The notes: a model not told the origin generated them from the letters alone. DNA of 64,000 nucleotides from Guyanagaster necrorhizus (GCF_019112545.1 NW_025064924.1:1-64000); one strand, 5' to 3'. Counted from the first letter of the stretch, positions 34,024 to 45,761 are shown. Numbers and translations: made by a program.

Positions 34024-34845
34024 TGCTGCGTATTTTTCGGTTCTTTCTTACTTTACCTCGTGCGCATAATGATTTTGATACCTTTAATACCTAGACTTTA
34101 GAAATTACGAGACGAAAAGCTTTTCCAGTGCGATTCACCTATTCCATAAAGCTGTAAATCCGTCGTAGAGTACTTAGTTAGCGAAGGAAAGTAGATAAGG
34201 GACTGGCCCTCCCAAGATTGGGGAATATCAGCCTATTCAAGTTGGTCTTGCCCTCAGCAAGTTGAACGACGTCGATGCCGGAAATCGAAGTGTGCTGTGG
34301 AACACTGGAAGTGGGTTGTGCTCGTCACAGGGATGTCAAACTTCGTTCATTCTCAGGTCAGTAAAGAATTGTGTATTGACGTCTTGACAGCGATCTTTGA
34401 CTGACCTCTCGTGGTAGGCAGCTGCAGGGTTGTACTCAGACATTCACCTTCCGAAGTCTTAACCACCGAAGTAAAATTAAAGGGACGTAGTACATAAGTT
34501 AATCCGTCGAAGGGATATCTGTGTTACAGGTCGACGGTGTTAGAGACGGTGAGAACTTCCTGCGGTGGTTAAAGACAGTCAGCACAGACGATCGATATGA
34601 CATGACAAAACACACCCGGAACGAACGGTAAAGAGAAGACAAGCTCGAGTCTTCGTTGAGATCGCCAGCACGAGAAGAATCCGTCGAATCCGTCGCTGAT
34701 GATCCATTGCCGGAGGATGGGGAAAGGAGCGGAGGACAATTGTCGTTAACTGATGTCTCGGTGGTGAATATGGATGCAAGGACAGAAGCAGCCTATCTAC
34801 CCAGGGAGTCGAAAAAGCCCAGATTTTCAGCTGATTGAAAATAAG
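34024..34845. other. Intergenic region with one unassigned Ser/Glu-rich ORF
   Basis: A plus-strand frame at about 34641-34838 (SSLRSPAREESVESVADDPL... KKPRFSAD) has coding-like composition and ends 8 bp before the end of the convergent gene at 34846. It has no convincing start or upstream exon. It could be the last exon of an unrecognised gene or chance. Confidence 0.3.
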
Positions 34846-35542
34846 TCAATGGATAAGAACAACTGCGATGACATGGGACTGACTGTGACGAGAGGGTAAA
34901 TGATCTGGAGCAATCGGATGTATCAGTTGATACATCTCCCGGCGAAAAGATGCCCAGATGTCTGGAATGGCGTCAAGTGAAGTACGGCTTGCTCCTGAAA
35001 ACACTTACAACACCGCTTATCTGCTGCTTGTTGCATATATATCCAGACGAATAATTCCAATTCAGTATCCTGAGACTCGTGGCTACGCAGTTCGACGCCA
35101 CCACGTTTTCCGGTAGAGAATATTACTTTATACCACTTGGGTGAAAACGACGGTGCACGCATATCTGGAGGTGGGGGGCTTAGCGCGCGGTCGCCTTTGG
35201 AGAGTTGAACAATGTGGTTTTCGCACTCGATCCGGAACTCGAACGCCAAGTTGACATTTGCTATTGCAAGCTAAAGAAGGGAGGGCCGTTCAGAGCGGTC
35301 TACTCTATTGGGATATCGGGAACCTCTGCATCAAGACTAGGTATGACATCGTCGAAGAGTGTGGAGAGTGAAGCAGATAGACCAGGAGACTGTACAGTGT
35401 AGACTTGTGTAGCATCGTAGGGTATCACTTGATGTTCAGCGAAGAATGGCCCGTACTCGAAATCAGAGGGCCAATGAAATGTAAGATAGTTGGAGTGGCT
35501 GTGTAGAGAGGAGGGCTTGAGATAAATCCGGACGTCCGCCAT
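34846..35542 (-). CDS. Small hypothetical protein, three exons
   Basis: On the minus strand, exons 35542-35324, 35270-35009 and 34961-34846 join into 198 codons with no stop. The introns are 53 and 47 nt, and the second has a strong GTAAGT donor. The protein starts MADVRIYLKPSSLHSHSNYL, includes AIANVNLAFEFRIECENHIV and WYKVIFSTGKRGGVEL, and ends SHVIAVVLIH. No transmembrane segment or known motif is visible. Support is the unbroken frame across two well-formed introns and a plausible ATG. I do not recognise the family. Confidence 0.45.
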
Positions 35543-36595
35543 GACGAGGACGGGTCAGGGACGGATAGGATAGCTCCGACAAATAAGCATTACAGCGCTT
35601 CCGGAAAATATTGAGAATCGCCGTCGTCATCTTTGCCGCACCAAATAGGCTTGAACATTGACCCCTGACTTGCCTGAACCTCCATGGCATGAAATCGAGC
35701 TTATGCTGATTTCTGAATATGCGATACCGCAAAACAGACCAATTTCGACGTTTCATTATGTGTCTTCAAGACTTCGCATATGTATCGCTCGATAAAAAAA
35801 AAGGCACTACAACAGTACAGAAAGTATCTTCAACGACCAATGAGCATAACAGTACGTACTGTCCGTGTTATCTGACTTGGGTAAAAGATCGAGCCTACGT
35901 ATAAACGCTACTGTGTCGGGATTGCTCGAATTTTACAGCGTGTCCAGTATGTCCGTTGAAGATTCACCATCCCCAAATCGGCTTGGTGAATGAACGAACA
36001 ATTCCCACAGTTCACCGAGCAAGTGGGAAGCTCTCTGTGACAAGGGTGGATGTGATTTTTCCAAGAGTCGAACTGGAATCTGGGTGTCCAACAAGGCGCA
36101 CACAAAACTTATTTCTGTTCCATTCGGGTGGGCAGTTGACTTGGTGCTGTTGCATGAAGAGATCGACAGTGGGGAACATTGAGGTAGCACAGATGGCCAA
36201 GGGTCCTTCAAATAACAATAAAAACAAGCATGAAGGAAACCTGGGCAGCTAGAAGATCGAGAGAGACGTCTGTGATCCGTTCAGTAGAAGGGTCAGGATC
36301 AACAATTCCATTCGTCCCGGGTTCCGACAGCTGCACTGCCACATCACGACAGATTATCACCTCACGTTTGTTATCAAGCCCACTTATTTAATGGCAATCG
36401 GTTAGTAATAGTTGAACCATAACGCGTATTGCGACCCTCATCTTATCCTTGCTTCATAATTGTGACCGTTGCACTGTTCTTTGTTTGCTGGTACTCCAGT
36501 GGTATCTTTATTATTTTAATTCCATGCACATATTGTCGTCTAAAACATCACCTCCTTGAAACGTATCGATGGGCCCGTATACATATTACGACATA
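35543..36595. other. Intergenic region, no supported gene
   Basis: A 92-codon minus-strand ORF at 35933-36211 (MKDPWPSVLPQCSPLS...) has no recognisable motif and no clear splice partners. Nothing else stands out. Confidence 0.35.
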
Positions 36596-38639
36596 CACGC
36601 CGTATATAGCTCCTCCCCGCTTCCGACCGTCTCCTCAATATCTACCACAGCGAGCGACTTTAGCTCATCTACTGAATACCACAAGGAAACAACTCACAGT
36701 CAATCAAAGTTTCCGCTGCAATCATATTCAGTGTCCCCATAGGCGTGGAGGTCTCCATCGGCTGGCCACCCCACAAGACGCGGAGGAAGTACGCACCATC
36801 CGCATCACTGTATAGCTCAAAGACGATTTCTGATCCCCTGTTCCAAGCACATCAGGGAGGCCGCCCATTACAAGAGGGAAGGAAATACGTACATCCCAGG
36901 CCAAACCATCTCTGATACCTGAAGGAAACCGAGAAGAGCGGACATGGAACCGTCATGTGCAACCTGCAGCAGTTGTCAATTAACAGTAACACAAAGAGAG
37001 CAACGAAAACTGACATTGTGGAAATATTTGGTCTACTCAGAAACGATTCGTTAGAATACATGAATCCATACAAGAAAAGCTCGATAATCTTACCCCATTC
37101 GATATACTCATGGCGGTCTCGAGATGATCCTTGAATTCGAGCAACCACGCGCCGTAGGTGAGCGTACTGTATTTCGTGGAATTCAGCGAGTCGCGGTACA
37201 TGTACGAGTACTCCCAGTTGCCGAGGCGGTAGACTTCGTTGGCCTATGGATGGTGAATACTAAGAACTGGGTCTCCCCAAGGGAACATAAATAACCAACC
37301 TCGTCTTGTGTAACACATATATCTGTCTCGTTCAGGCTGCACGGCAACGACTTTGCGTGACACTGCTTCGCACTCAAGTTATCGTAGTAGCTAAACTCGA
37401 ATGTCAGGATCTTTTCGACAACCCCAAGATTCCACTCACTGATCGAAACTGACATGCCAACTCGCAGTGTCATTGGACGCAATTCCCGATACGGAATCTA
37501 GTTTATCGTACAGTGATTGCGCTGCAGCCAAATGGCCTTTCCAGACACCCCCGTCACCAGCACCTTCGTCGCCTGTACCCGGCTTGATGGCATTGGTGCA
37601 AGAAAGGCTGGGTTCGAGGGAATCGATTCCGCTCCTTTCGATCAGGACTTCAGCGTCAGTCGTGTCCGGGAAGAGACCTTTTACGAGACCTCCAGCGACC
37701 TGAGAAGTGATGACGTTATTAGTTACGCCTAGACAAAATTGTTTTGTCAGATCAAGGAATGCGGATGCCAGTAATATAAAAAGGGACACACGAATTTGAG
37801 CTGGAGATGTGCAAAGTTCGGAAGTGAGCCCAAGTCGGGACGCGTAGACTTCTCTCAAATCCTGAGGTCCATGTCAAGGAAAGGCCAAGTTCGAGAATGG
37901 ATAAACATACGGCACCATGGATATAACTATCGAAGAGACCTTCCGTCGTAATCTGAGGGAATTGACAGCTGTGTTTTATAGTGGTGGTGAGGAAAGTTCA
38001 CCAAAAAAGATTAGATGCTCACGTAGACCCTACGAATCCAGGACCAACACTATCTGTCCACGGGTTTGTAGGATTAGAAGATGCTTGCCACTGAAAATCG
38101 ACAAATTAGTAGTCGAACCACTGCACTCATCAAAAAAAGCTACCTGAATCTCAGAAACGGCTGGTCCGGTGGTGCTGTTACAGAAATTATATAGCGGTTC
38201 GACCATGCCATGGACCCCGAATCGCTCACCTTTGAGCGTAATAGGCGGGACCCGAACCATTACAACTCCACGCTACGTCCTCTTTGAAGAACGTGTTGGA
38301 CGCATACGGTGTGCGCTTGTGGTGCCTTTGAATGACCTCTACGTATTCGAGGGTGTAATTCGAGGACGGAGTTCTACGTTATCATGTCAGGATACATGCG
38401 AAAAAGGACGAATATCTGGCTTGGACGTACACGTATTCGTTAACGCGAACGTGAGGCATATTACACCAGTTGTACGTGCCATATTCCGAGTCCGGCGTCG
38501 TAGAGCTGTTGAATATTCCCGGCGCATCCGTCGTCCCATTCACTACATACGTGAGGTTGTTGATGTTCGTCGAGCGGGGGGCATAGTGGGTAACATTCAC
38601 GGCATAAACCAAAGGAGCAAGAAGAACCAAGGAAAACAT
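36596..38639 (-). CDS. Secreted histidine acid phosphatase (branch 2)
   Basis: The minus-strand gene starts at 38639 and ends with TAA at 36598-36596, with about ten short introns. A signal peptide (MFSLVLLAPLVYA) is followed by N-glycosylation sites (NVT, NLT, NGT, NSS). The catalytic histidine motif RHHKRTP lies at about residues 86-92 in LEYVEVIQRHHKRTPYASN. The acid/base HD pair is in NVAHDGSMSALLGFLQ. Other conserved segments are FVGSTCQFPQITTEGL, SYIHGADLREVYASRL, VAGGLVKGLFPDTTDAEVLI and GSEIVFELYSDADGAYFLRV. The family hydrolyses phosphomonoesters (phytase-like or general acid phosphatase) outside the cell; specificity cannot be told here. Confidence 0.9.
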
Positions 38640-39056
38640 GCTGGACGTGGGACCGCAGAAAGGACCGGCGAGAAAACAACCATAGAACCGCGTCTCGTTT
38701 AAAGGCTCAGACGAAGTCGTTACACGTGCGGTCTCAGCGAAACGTGTGTACGGTGTTCGGAAGGGGGACCTTGGGCAGGTGACATCACGTTCCTTTGCAG
38801 CCAGAAAAAAAACATTTTGCCTGGATGAAGCGCAGCTAGCATGCTTATACATCGACAAATGGGGGTACACGTTCTCAGTACTACTCCTTAACTTGAAGGC
38901 ACGGATTCATATAACGGAAAAGATATTGAACCTTCATTATTATGCAGCTGCTGGCCGACCGGACTTAGATCTATGAAGGACAGAAAGCAAATGCATAGCT
39001 GGTGATATCATAGTAACATGGCTACACAACTCTCCACGAAAACCGACGTGTTCCGT
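38640..39056. other. Spacer between rps13 3' end and the phosphatase 5' end
   Basis: It contains the upstream region of the phosphatase gene. No additional gene is visible. Confidence 0.4.
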
Positions 39057-39748
39057 TTAAGCAATCAATGTCGATGCGGTCGCCGAGTCATACTTGAAGG
39101 TGGGAGGAATCTGCTGCTTCGTCTTGTAGTAACGAGCAAGACGGTGAATACGCGACTCGATGAGAATGAGACGGAACTTGGAGTCCTTGTCTTTCCTGGG
39201 ATAGCGGACAAGCCAGATTCAGTAGTTTGATCACCAAGGAAAGGCGAACACTTGCCTGTTGATCTCAAGGTGCTTGCGGACGGCGACCGCCTTTTTGATG
39301 AGGTGCCACAGGTCCTCAGGGATGGATGGGCCCAATCCTATCCCCAAACAAAAGGCAATAAAAATAATGCATCGACGTTCAAGTCAACACAAAGTGATGG
39401 GGGGAAAGACACAGAAAGGCTCAGCATTACAAGTATGAGCAAAAGGCAGAGGACGCACCGTTGGACTTGAGGATCCTCAAAATCTTGTTACCCGTGACGA
39501 ACCTTACTTGGGGGATACCGTGCGAATCACGGAGGACAACACCAATCTGCGAGGGGGTAAGACCCTTCCTTGCCAGCTTGACGATGTGGTCAACGACGTC
39601 GTCGGGAGTCGTTTTGAGCCATGATGGGGGGGCACGACGGTAGGGAAGAGCAGAGGAGGCTGTGGACAAGGATGAGCAAGGAAAATACTGATGGCAAGGG
39701 AAATAGACACGCACAGATACCCTTTCCGGGAGCATGCATACGACCCAT
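39057..39748 (-). CDS. rps13: 40S ribosomal protein S13 (uS15)
   Basis: Small-subunit ribosomal protein. On the minus strand the first exon codes for [14 protein letters not shown] sequence. The following exons give [40 protein letters not shown] and [20 protein letters not shown], then [36 protein letters not shown] and [20 protein letters not shown]. The end is [20 protein letters not shown]. Four exons are separated by short introns. The whole conserved S13/S15 length is present (about 151 aa). It is transcribed away from rps6, with 235 bp between the start codons. Confidence 0.97.
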
Positions 39749-39983
39749 GGCTGGATAGTTTTTTTCTTGAAGACGACGACGAAAAGATTTTTGCTTGAGG
39801 CGACACAAATCTCAAGGCAGACCGGCAGCGATACAATCCTGGCCATCGGCAATTCCCGATAACTGTACAGTCAGCCACCAGAATCGTGTAGCTGCAGCAA
39901 TGGAACCAAACAAATTCCCTCCATTTTTGCTCCTCATCGTTTCATTCGTCGTCCACGCAAAGGCTCAAGGCAAGTAGGGCAAG
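39749..39983. promoter_or_regulatory. Shared divergent promoter region of rps13 and rps6
   Basis: Only 235 bp separate the two ribosomal-protein start codons, so both promoters must lie here or in the first introns. A T-rich tract near 39760-39769 and an A-rich tract near 39780-39788 are visible. No canonical TATA box is obvious. Confidence 0.6.
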
Positions 39984-40916
39984 ATGAAGCTTAACATCTC
40001 CAGTGCGTATATCCTACCTATGCCTGTCGTCATCCCATTAAATTTCATCCCCAGACCCCGCCACTGGCGCCCAAAAACTCATCGACATCGATGATGACCG
40101 CCGCGTCCGCGATTTCATGGACAAAAAAATCTCGCAAGAAGTACCTGGCGACAATGTTTCTGATGAGCTCAAGGGATTTGTCTTCCGGATCACTGGAGGA
40201 AATGACAAGCAGGGTTTCCCGATGAAGCAGGGTGTGCTCCTCCCCCACCGTGTCCGTCTGTTGTTGGCCGACGGCCACTCGTGCTATCGCACTCGCCGGA
40301 CGGGTGAGAGGAAGCGGAAATCTGTTCGTGGATGCATAGTGGGCCCGGATATCGCTGTGTTGAGTTTGGTTATCGTGAAGCAGGGAGAAGCCGGTGTGTA
40401 CACTTTTCCCTTGATCATTCTACTTGTCCTGACGCAAATTCAGAAATCCCTGGTCTCACTGACACCGTGCTTCCTAAGCGCCTTGGTCCCAAGCGGGCAA
40501 CGAACATCCGCAAGATGTTCAACTTGTCCAAGGAGGATGATGTCCGCAAGTATGTTATCCGTCGGGAGGTTAAGAGTACGAAGAAGGAGAATGCGAAGCC
40601 TTACACCAAGGCTCCCAAGATCCAGCGCCTCGTTACTCCCCTCCGTCTCCAGCGCCGGCGTCACCTCCGCTCCGTCAAGCGCAGAAAATTGGAGCACCAG
40701 AAGGAGCAGAAGTCTGAGTATGAGTGAGTGATCCATTTCTACTTCAACTCCTTCTGTTGATTGACACATGAACTTTTCAGTGCTCTCATTGCCAAGCGCG
40801 TAGCTGAAAAGAAGGCCAAGGTAGCTGCGATTAAAGCATCACACCACAAGTCCGTTTTTTTGTTACCTCATTTGTTTCCATGCACTTACGCGTAACGTAG
40901 GGCAAGCACTGCTTAA
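39984..40916 (+). CDS. rps6: 40S ribosomal protein S6 (eS6)
   Basis: Exons 39984-40002, 40055-40393, 40444-40723, 40781-40849 and 40901-40916 encode 240 aa, normal length. The start is MKLNIS, continuing across the first intron as [60 protein letters not shown] and [20 protein letters not shown] follow, then a Lys-rich helix ([13 protein letters not shown]). The last exon adds four residues. The tail lacks the RRRxSS cluster of animal S6 and has only short Ser/His/Lys residues. Confidence 0.97.
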
Positions 40917-41372
40917 ACATTGTTGGCCGTTCTTGGGGCACCATCAGGGCTCGGTGTTGGGATCCAAGGTGTATCTATGCTATGCTGTTCTTCGTGCGCA
41001 CCTTATGGTTAATGATTGCAATCATCATCGTCACGCCTGAGTTGTCTTTGCAGTGTTCGCAAATGCAGGTCGCTTTTTACCCTATATTGGCCGAACTTCG
41101 TAGAGTGAGAGGGGCTGACTTTCAACCGCTGCTGCGTACCAGCATTAAGGGAGTCTGCCACGCGCTTAGCCCATGTTCACGGCGTAAGAGAGCAGAGATG
41201 TGTCTCTTTAGTTGACACAGCGGAAAGGAACGAACGCCGGTCTTTGAATGGATCGGAAGATGAATCACAATAACCTACAATAACTGATACTTGCTGTCGG
41301 AATTCGTGGTCGAATGTAAGGTACATCACCAACAGCCAAATTATAAATATAGCATTTCCAAATTATGTAAGT
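40917..41372. other. Intergenic region, no gene seen
   Basis: Only a short plus-strand ORF at 40982-41215 without recognisable content. Confidence 0.35.
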
Positions 41373-41715
41373 TTAGATGGGGGCTGCCAGAATCTGTTTG
41401 TGAGTCAGGATAGTGAAGAGTTCCTCTAACTTCCACCCTTCGCTTCCCAAAAGATCAATGAAGGACCCAAGCGTACGTTCTTCGCCTCCTTGGCACGTGT
41501 ACATCTGAAAGGTTGGGTGTAAGAGGACTGTCCACCAAGGTTGAAGGCTGTGAGATAATCCTCACCTGGAGATCCCCGATAACGGTAATCGAATTGGCGT
41601 TTCCGAAGTTGGCCAGCAGAGGGGAAAGGGGCGGGAAGCTGTCCCGCCCCTTTGATGCTACTGGTCAGAGACTGCGTTGTTTCATTAGGACACGCATATG
41701 GAACAATCTGGCATT
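41373..41715 (-). pseudogene. O-methyltransferase C-terminal relic
   Basis: On the minus strand QIVPYACPNETTQSLTSSIK is followed, after a one-base shift, by PLLANFGNANSITVIGDLQ. After an intron, MYTCQGGEERTLGSFIDLLG and SEGWKLEELF follow, ending in TAA at 41375-41373. This matches the last third of SAM-dependent O-methyltransferases of the agaricomycete type (IVPYAC, then ERTLxxFxxLLxxxGWKL). The SAM-binding half is not recognisable upstream (41715-42540), so the gene is truncated as well as shifted. Confidence 0.65.
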
Positions 41716-42579
41716 TTCTTCAAATGGAGGCGGCAGCGTCTGATTCTAGATATACGCCACAAAGTCCCGAGGCGGTGTGTACCTCGTAGTCGCGGATCCA
41801 TTTACATAAACGAATCGCCAGGGCGATATGGGACCAGCGGCGCCGTATGTACTCAGCTCTCTGTTGGCATATCGGCGAAGCGCACGCGCCCTTCCAAGGA
41901 CGGGAGGGTGTGTTTTACGAGACTTTTATTTGGCAGCCTCACTTCCTTCCGGATTCAACAATAAGTTGTAATCTTTTCATATTCTCGTTATTCACGTCCT
42001 CCTCTAAATTCCAGTGCCTTTTCGACTCTTATATGCTGGCTCCTCCTGCTCAGGCGGTTCCTCTAGGGATGCAGCGTAACTTCTTCGGAGCAGCAACAAG
42101 TTACACTCTTCTCAATGAGCCATGCACTGTTTACATAAACGACGGACAGCTCATAATAAGACTCGTTACAGTATTAACAACTCTCTGATGGCGTACCGGG
42201 GTGGCGTCTACATTACTTTCTCGACTCCCAACGAGAGAGATCGTAACATACGCCCTCCTGGCGGTCAAGAGGGCGCGTATGTTGTTGTTTTTTTTTCCCT
42301 TTTGTTAAATGCTTCAACCCATATGCCACTGTAGGGCTCAAAGTTGACTGCTTTTGGTTTCATGTCCGGCTACTAAGTCGTGAATATATGGTAGCATTAT
42401 ACACGTTGGTCAAAGCTCGAATCATCAACAATACGTACTGTACTCTAATCCAGTCTAGCAGAAGGAGATATCATTCCACTTGGGCCCATACGCAGCGAGA
42501 GGAATATCTGAGTCCCGCCAAGTTCCAAATTGAAATAGCACGATTGGCCTAAAGAACATACGCGACCCCATTGGCCGCT
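41716..42579. other. Spacer with an imperfect hairpin; decayed DNA
   Basis: No coding match is found where the methyltransferase N-terminal half would be. The interrupted inverted repeat at 42245-42283 is listed separately. Confidence 0.35.
42245..42283. repeat. Imperfect hairpin with 13-bp stem
   Basis: The left arm AACATACGCCCTC (42245-42257) pairs with the right arm GAGGGCGCGTATGTT (42269-42283) except for a 2-nt bulge; the loop is 11 nt. A T-run follows on the plus strand. It could be a transcript-end structure or a small inverted-repeat remnant. Confidence 0.45.
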
Positions 42580-43805
42580 CTACAGTTCATCATGCCGCAC
42601 CACCTCCTCGGCATCCACATGCGCGCGCAAGAAAATCGCATGACTGCCACCTTGCATCTCCGTCCCAGTGTACGCCGCCACTTCGCGTATTCCACCTGTA
42701 TTCCAGCCATCCCACTCAAGTATTCGTACACTCGCACAGCGTTCAGACGTCTGTGTGCATGGGTCGTCGTCTGTTAAGACTATCCATACGGACTCGGCCG
42801 GGATAGAGAGAGATTCCTGATTCACAGTGGTGGACGACTCAAAAGCCTTTGAGAGCAACTCGATGGCGTGGGCTTTCCCTCCTGAGGTAGGGGTCTCGTA
42901 GTACTCAACCTGGCCACTAGGCAGACCAGATGAGGAGAGAGAAAAAACAGCGATGTATCCCGGGTCGAGGTGCGTTGCTCCACGAGTGGTCGTGAAAATT
43001 TGGTCAGCTGAAGGCGCGAGTAGCAGCGTGTCGCCCCTGTAGGAGTGGGCTGAACCGGAAGCGTAGATGGGCTTCGAAGAGACGAGCTTGAGAGATGGCG
43101 TAGGTGTTGTATTAAAAGTATATATGTCCAGTTTGTTGGCTGCGCGCATCTCTCAAGCATTCCGATTTTCGAAAATGTTAGGAAAAACATACTATGTTCT
43201 GTCACGCAGTAGACAACCTCTCCGTTTGGATGTACTTTAACGTGCCTTGGACCGTCTCCTGCATGACCTTTGGCTTTCGCTACGCGTTCGAGCGTCCCAT
43301 TGGTACCTCTCTTGAAGACATGGATCTCTTCCGTCCCGAGGACCGGCACGAAACCATAGCTTCCGTCGCCTGTGAACTCTATCGCATGAGAACCGTATCT
43401 CAGCGCTTTCCTTGTCTTATCAGCTTCGTCCAGCTTTCCGGAATCGACAAATAGAATCTCTTGTATTTTCCGTTTCCACGCTCCGGTTGCTGGGTCAAGT
43501 ATGTGAACCTCTCCTGTGGGCCCACCCACGGAGTACGCGTGAGAGTCAAGGATTGTGATATAGGATGACGTTGCCGTTATGGGAGTGCTTCCGATGTGCG
43601 CTAGCGAAGGAAGTGTCCACGCGTGCAGGGCCGGTGGAGATGCCCATGTCGTCGCGTACACAGCGTGAGGCGTCTGTGCTATGTACTGGTGTGGGCCGAC
43701 AGCGGGTACGGTATGGAGAAGGCGGAGCGAGTGGTTGAGCGGCGAGAAGGCAAGGAGGAAGAGGGAGAACGAGGTGAAGGACCCGGAAAGAATGTGGATG
43801 TCCAT
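42580..43805 (-). CDS. Carboxy-cis,cis-muconate cyclase-like seven-bladed propeller (lactonase family)
   Basis: Exons 43805-43193 and 43139-42580, with a 53-nt intron, encode 390 aa. It starts MDIHILSGSFTSFSLFLLAF and continues with repeated propeller strands: AQTPHAVYATTWASPPALHA, GGPTGEVHILDPATGAWKRK, GSHAIEFTGDGSYGFVPVLG, GDGPRHVKVHPNGEVVYCVT and NKLDIYTFN. It ends AHAIELL, VWIVLTDD and HAIFLRAHVDAEEVVRHDEL. The family includes fungal 3-carboxymuconate cyclase, which lactonises 3-carboxy-cis,cis-muconate in protocatechuate breakdown, and 6-phosphogluconolactonase-like proteins. No signal peptide is evident, so it is probably cytosolic. It lies head-to-head with a dioxygenase gene 137 bp away, which supports the cyclase reading. 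Confidence 0.85.
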
Positions 43806-43942
43806 GATGTGGCGCAGGAGTTTGTGGGGAGCCTATTATGTATAAACGCGGAAAATAAATATACATCAAATATAGAAGCGGAGAAACTACCCTCCGCCTA
43901 TAAAACCCATTCAGTCACGATGCGATATTCTTCCCCACCGTG
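43806..43942. promoter_or_regulatory. Shared divergent promoter, cyclase-like gene and intradiol dioxygenase
   Basis: The two start codons are 137 bp apart. A TATA box (tataaaa) at 43899-43905 is 38 bp before the dioxygenase ATG. On the other side, a TATA-like A/T-rich stretch (43853-43874) could serve the cyclase-like gene. Co-regulation is inferred from the arrangement. Confidence 0.6.
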
Positions 43943-45326
43943 ATGTTCCTCCTCCCCCCCTCCTCCCTCCTCCTTGTCTTTTCATTGATCCCAGCTGCCC
44001 TCGCCCACTCAAATCCTAAAACTGATGCAGAAATTGAGGTCCAGCGATCGCTGCAACAGGCAGCTTACCACTGCGCACCAGCAGTAGCTCAGTTCACCGC
44101 TCAGCGCAAACGAGCTTGGGCTCAGAAGGTCCTCGCTGGTAATCCATCTCTACCTGCCTACCAGGATTTATTCACTTCATACAATGATGCTACCGATGGA
44201 GAGAAAGCCGTTCCAGGCGAGGAGGGGCAGGAGCTCATGAGCTGCACACCGGTAACCGAAGAGGCCAAAATGGAGAACAACTCTTGCGTGCTGAGTCCGT
44301 CGAACCTATTACGTATCTTTCGCTTTTGCCTTAACACTATACCCGTAGCCCCCATCGTAACGCAAGGTCCTTACTATCACCTTGCTGGTCACCCCATACG
44401 CCAAAACATTGCCGAGTACCAAGCCGGCCTCCTTCTTCTCCTTGATATCGGCGTCATTGATGTAGAGACATGCCAACCACTTCCTAATGTTCTTGTCGAC
44501 ATATGGCAAGCAAATGCTACTGGTCACTACGCCGGACACCCCACACCGAAACCAGAGCTCGCCAACGAGAAACCTCAGGTTGGCGGGAAACGAACTGGTC
44601 TCCTCACTGCTTTTCCCAGGACGAATGATCATGAGACATTCCTACGAGGCGCTTGGCCCACCAACGAGAATGGTGTTGCACAATTCACGAGTATGTTTCC
44701 TCCTCCTCCTTCATTCAGTTTCCCTCTAACGACGTCTTTCTGTAGCTATCTTTCCGGGTTACTACACAGGTACGCAAAATAATTCTCGCGAGACATCGCA
44801 TCGCACCATTAATTGTTCTGTACAGGTCGCGCGACACACATCCACACCAAAGTCTTCCAGTCATGGACGACCCTCCCGAACGGCACGTTCGAGGCAGGCA
44901 AGCTCTCCCATGTCGGGCAGTTCTTCTTCGACGACGAAGTGAATCTTCAAGTCGACAAGGTAGATATCCTACCCACGCATTCCCATCCCATCTCACCCCA
45001 GCTTCTCCCAGATGCATCCATATACCGGAAACCCTATCAAAGACACTATCGGCCGCACGCGGAACTGGCGCGACTCGCTGAACATCTTTGAAGACTCGCA
45101 AGGTCCGGAGGGGAAATACGATCCCGTGTTCAAGTAAGCGTTATCCTTGTGGATCACCTGCTCTGGGTGTGCGATCCCGTCGCGCAGGCTTCTTTTCCAT
45201 TACTAACGACGCGTGTCTTTTTTTAGATTGCATTTATTGGGTGGGGTTATCACTCAGGGTCTTGCAGGGTTCATCACGATGGGCATCAACTCGAGCGTTG
45301 AGCTCGATAACTGGTTGAAGCCTTGA
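43943..45326 (+). CDS. Secreted intradiol ring-cleavage dioxygenase
   Basis: Exons 43943-44690, 44746-44769, 44826-44959, 45012-45133 and 45227-45326 encode 375 aa. A signal peptide (MFLLPPSSLLLVFSLIPAAL) precedes the typical N-terminal helix. The core shows VTQGPYYHLAGHPIRQNIAE, LLLLDIGVIDVETCQPLPNV, LVDIWQANATGHYAGH, FLRGAWPTNENGVAQFT and IFPGYYTGRATHIHTKVFQS. The Tyr of ATGHYAGH, the Tyr of FPGYYTGR and the HIH pair are the expected ferric-iron ligands (two Tyr, two His). Such enzymes cleave catechol or hydroxyquinol rings between the hydroxyls. A 36-nt segment after NLLR (44311-44346) looks like an in-frame insert or a very short intron. Intron 4 carries the classical TACTAAC branch site at 45201. 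Confidence 0.92.
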
Positions 45327-45731
45327 AGCTTGAAGGCCTACAATTGAACGACGGGATGGATATATAGCATGTACAACTAATTAATATTGCGCCATGGTGT
45401 GCTTGGATTCGACGATGCATAGCCGAGTAGTAAAATCTATGAGGTCGCTGTAAGGAGTAAGCTACATTGTGGATGCCAGATTGTGGTGCATAGTAGTAAG
45501 ACGTCTGAATAGCGTTTCGTCCATCGACGTAAGATTTAGAACAATACATTCATTATTAAGTTGGAAGATGCATTTTCATGGTTAACCGACAGCGTGCTTG
45601 GACTGCTGGAGCCAATCAACGTTCACTGTTCTAACGTTAACGAGGAAAGTTCATTGAATGTTCAGGTTGAATGTCAAACTTCAACGTCAAAGTACTAAAT
45701 TTTTGTAAACTCTAAGTTTGAAAGTTATGGG

Positions 45732-45738
45732 AAAAAAA
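45732..45738 (-). terminator. RNA polymerase III terminator of tRNA-Gly
   Basis: Seven A on the plus strand read as T7 on the minus strand, 23 bp beyond the tRNA 3' end. Confidence 0.75.
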
Positions 45739-45761
45739 TCCCAAGGACAATAATACTGGAG

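Noticed and set aside
8226..34575. Shared 13-bp string TCCTGCGGTGGTT near 8227 and 34558
   Set aside because: The flanks do not align, so it is too short to call a repeat family.
41513..41964. Plus-strand ORFs over the methyltransferase relic
   Set aside because: The minus strand gives the family match; the plus-strand frames are shadows.
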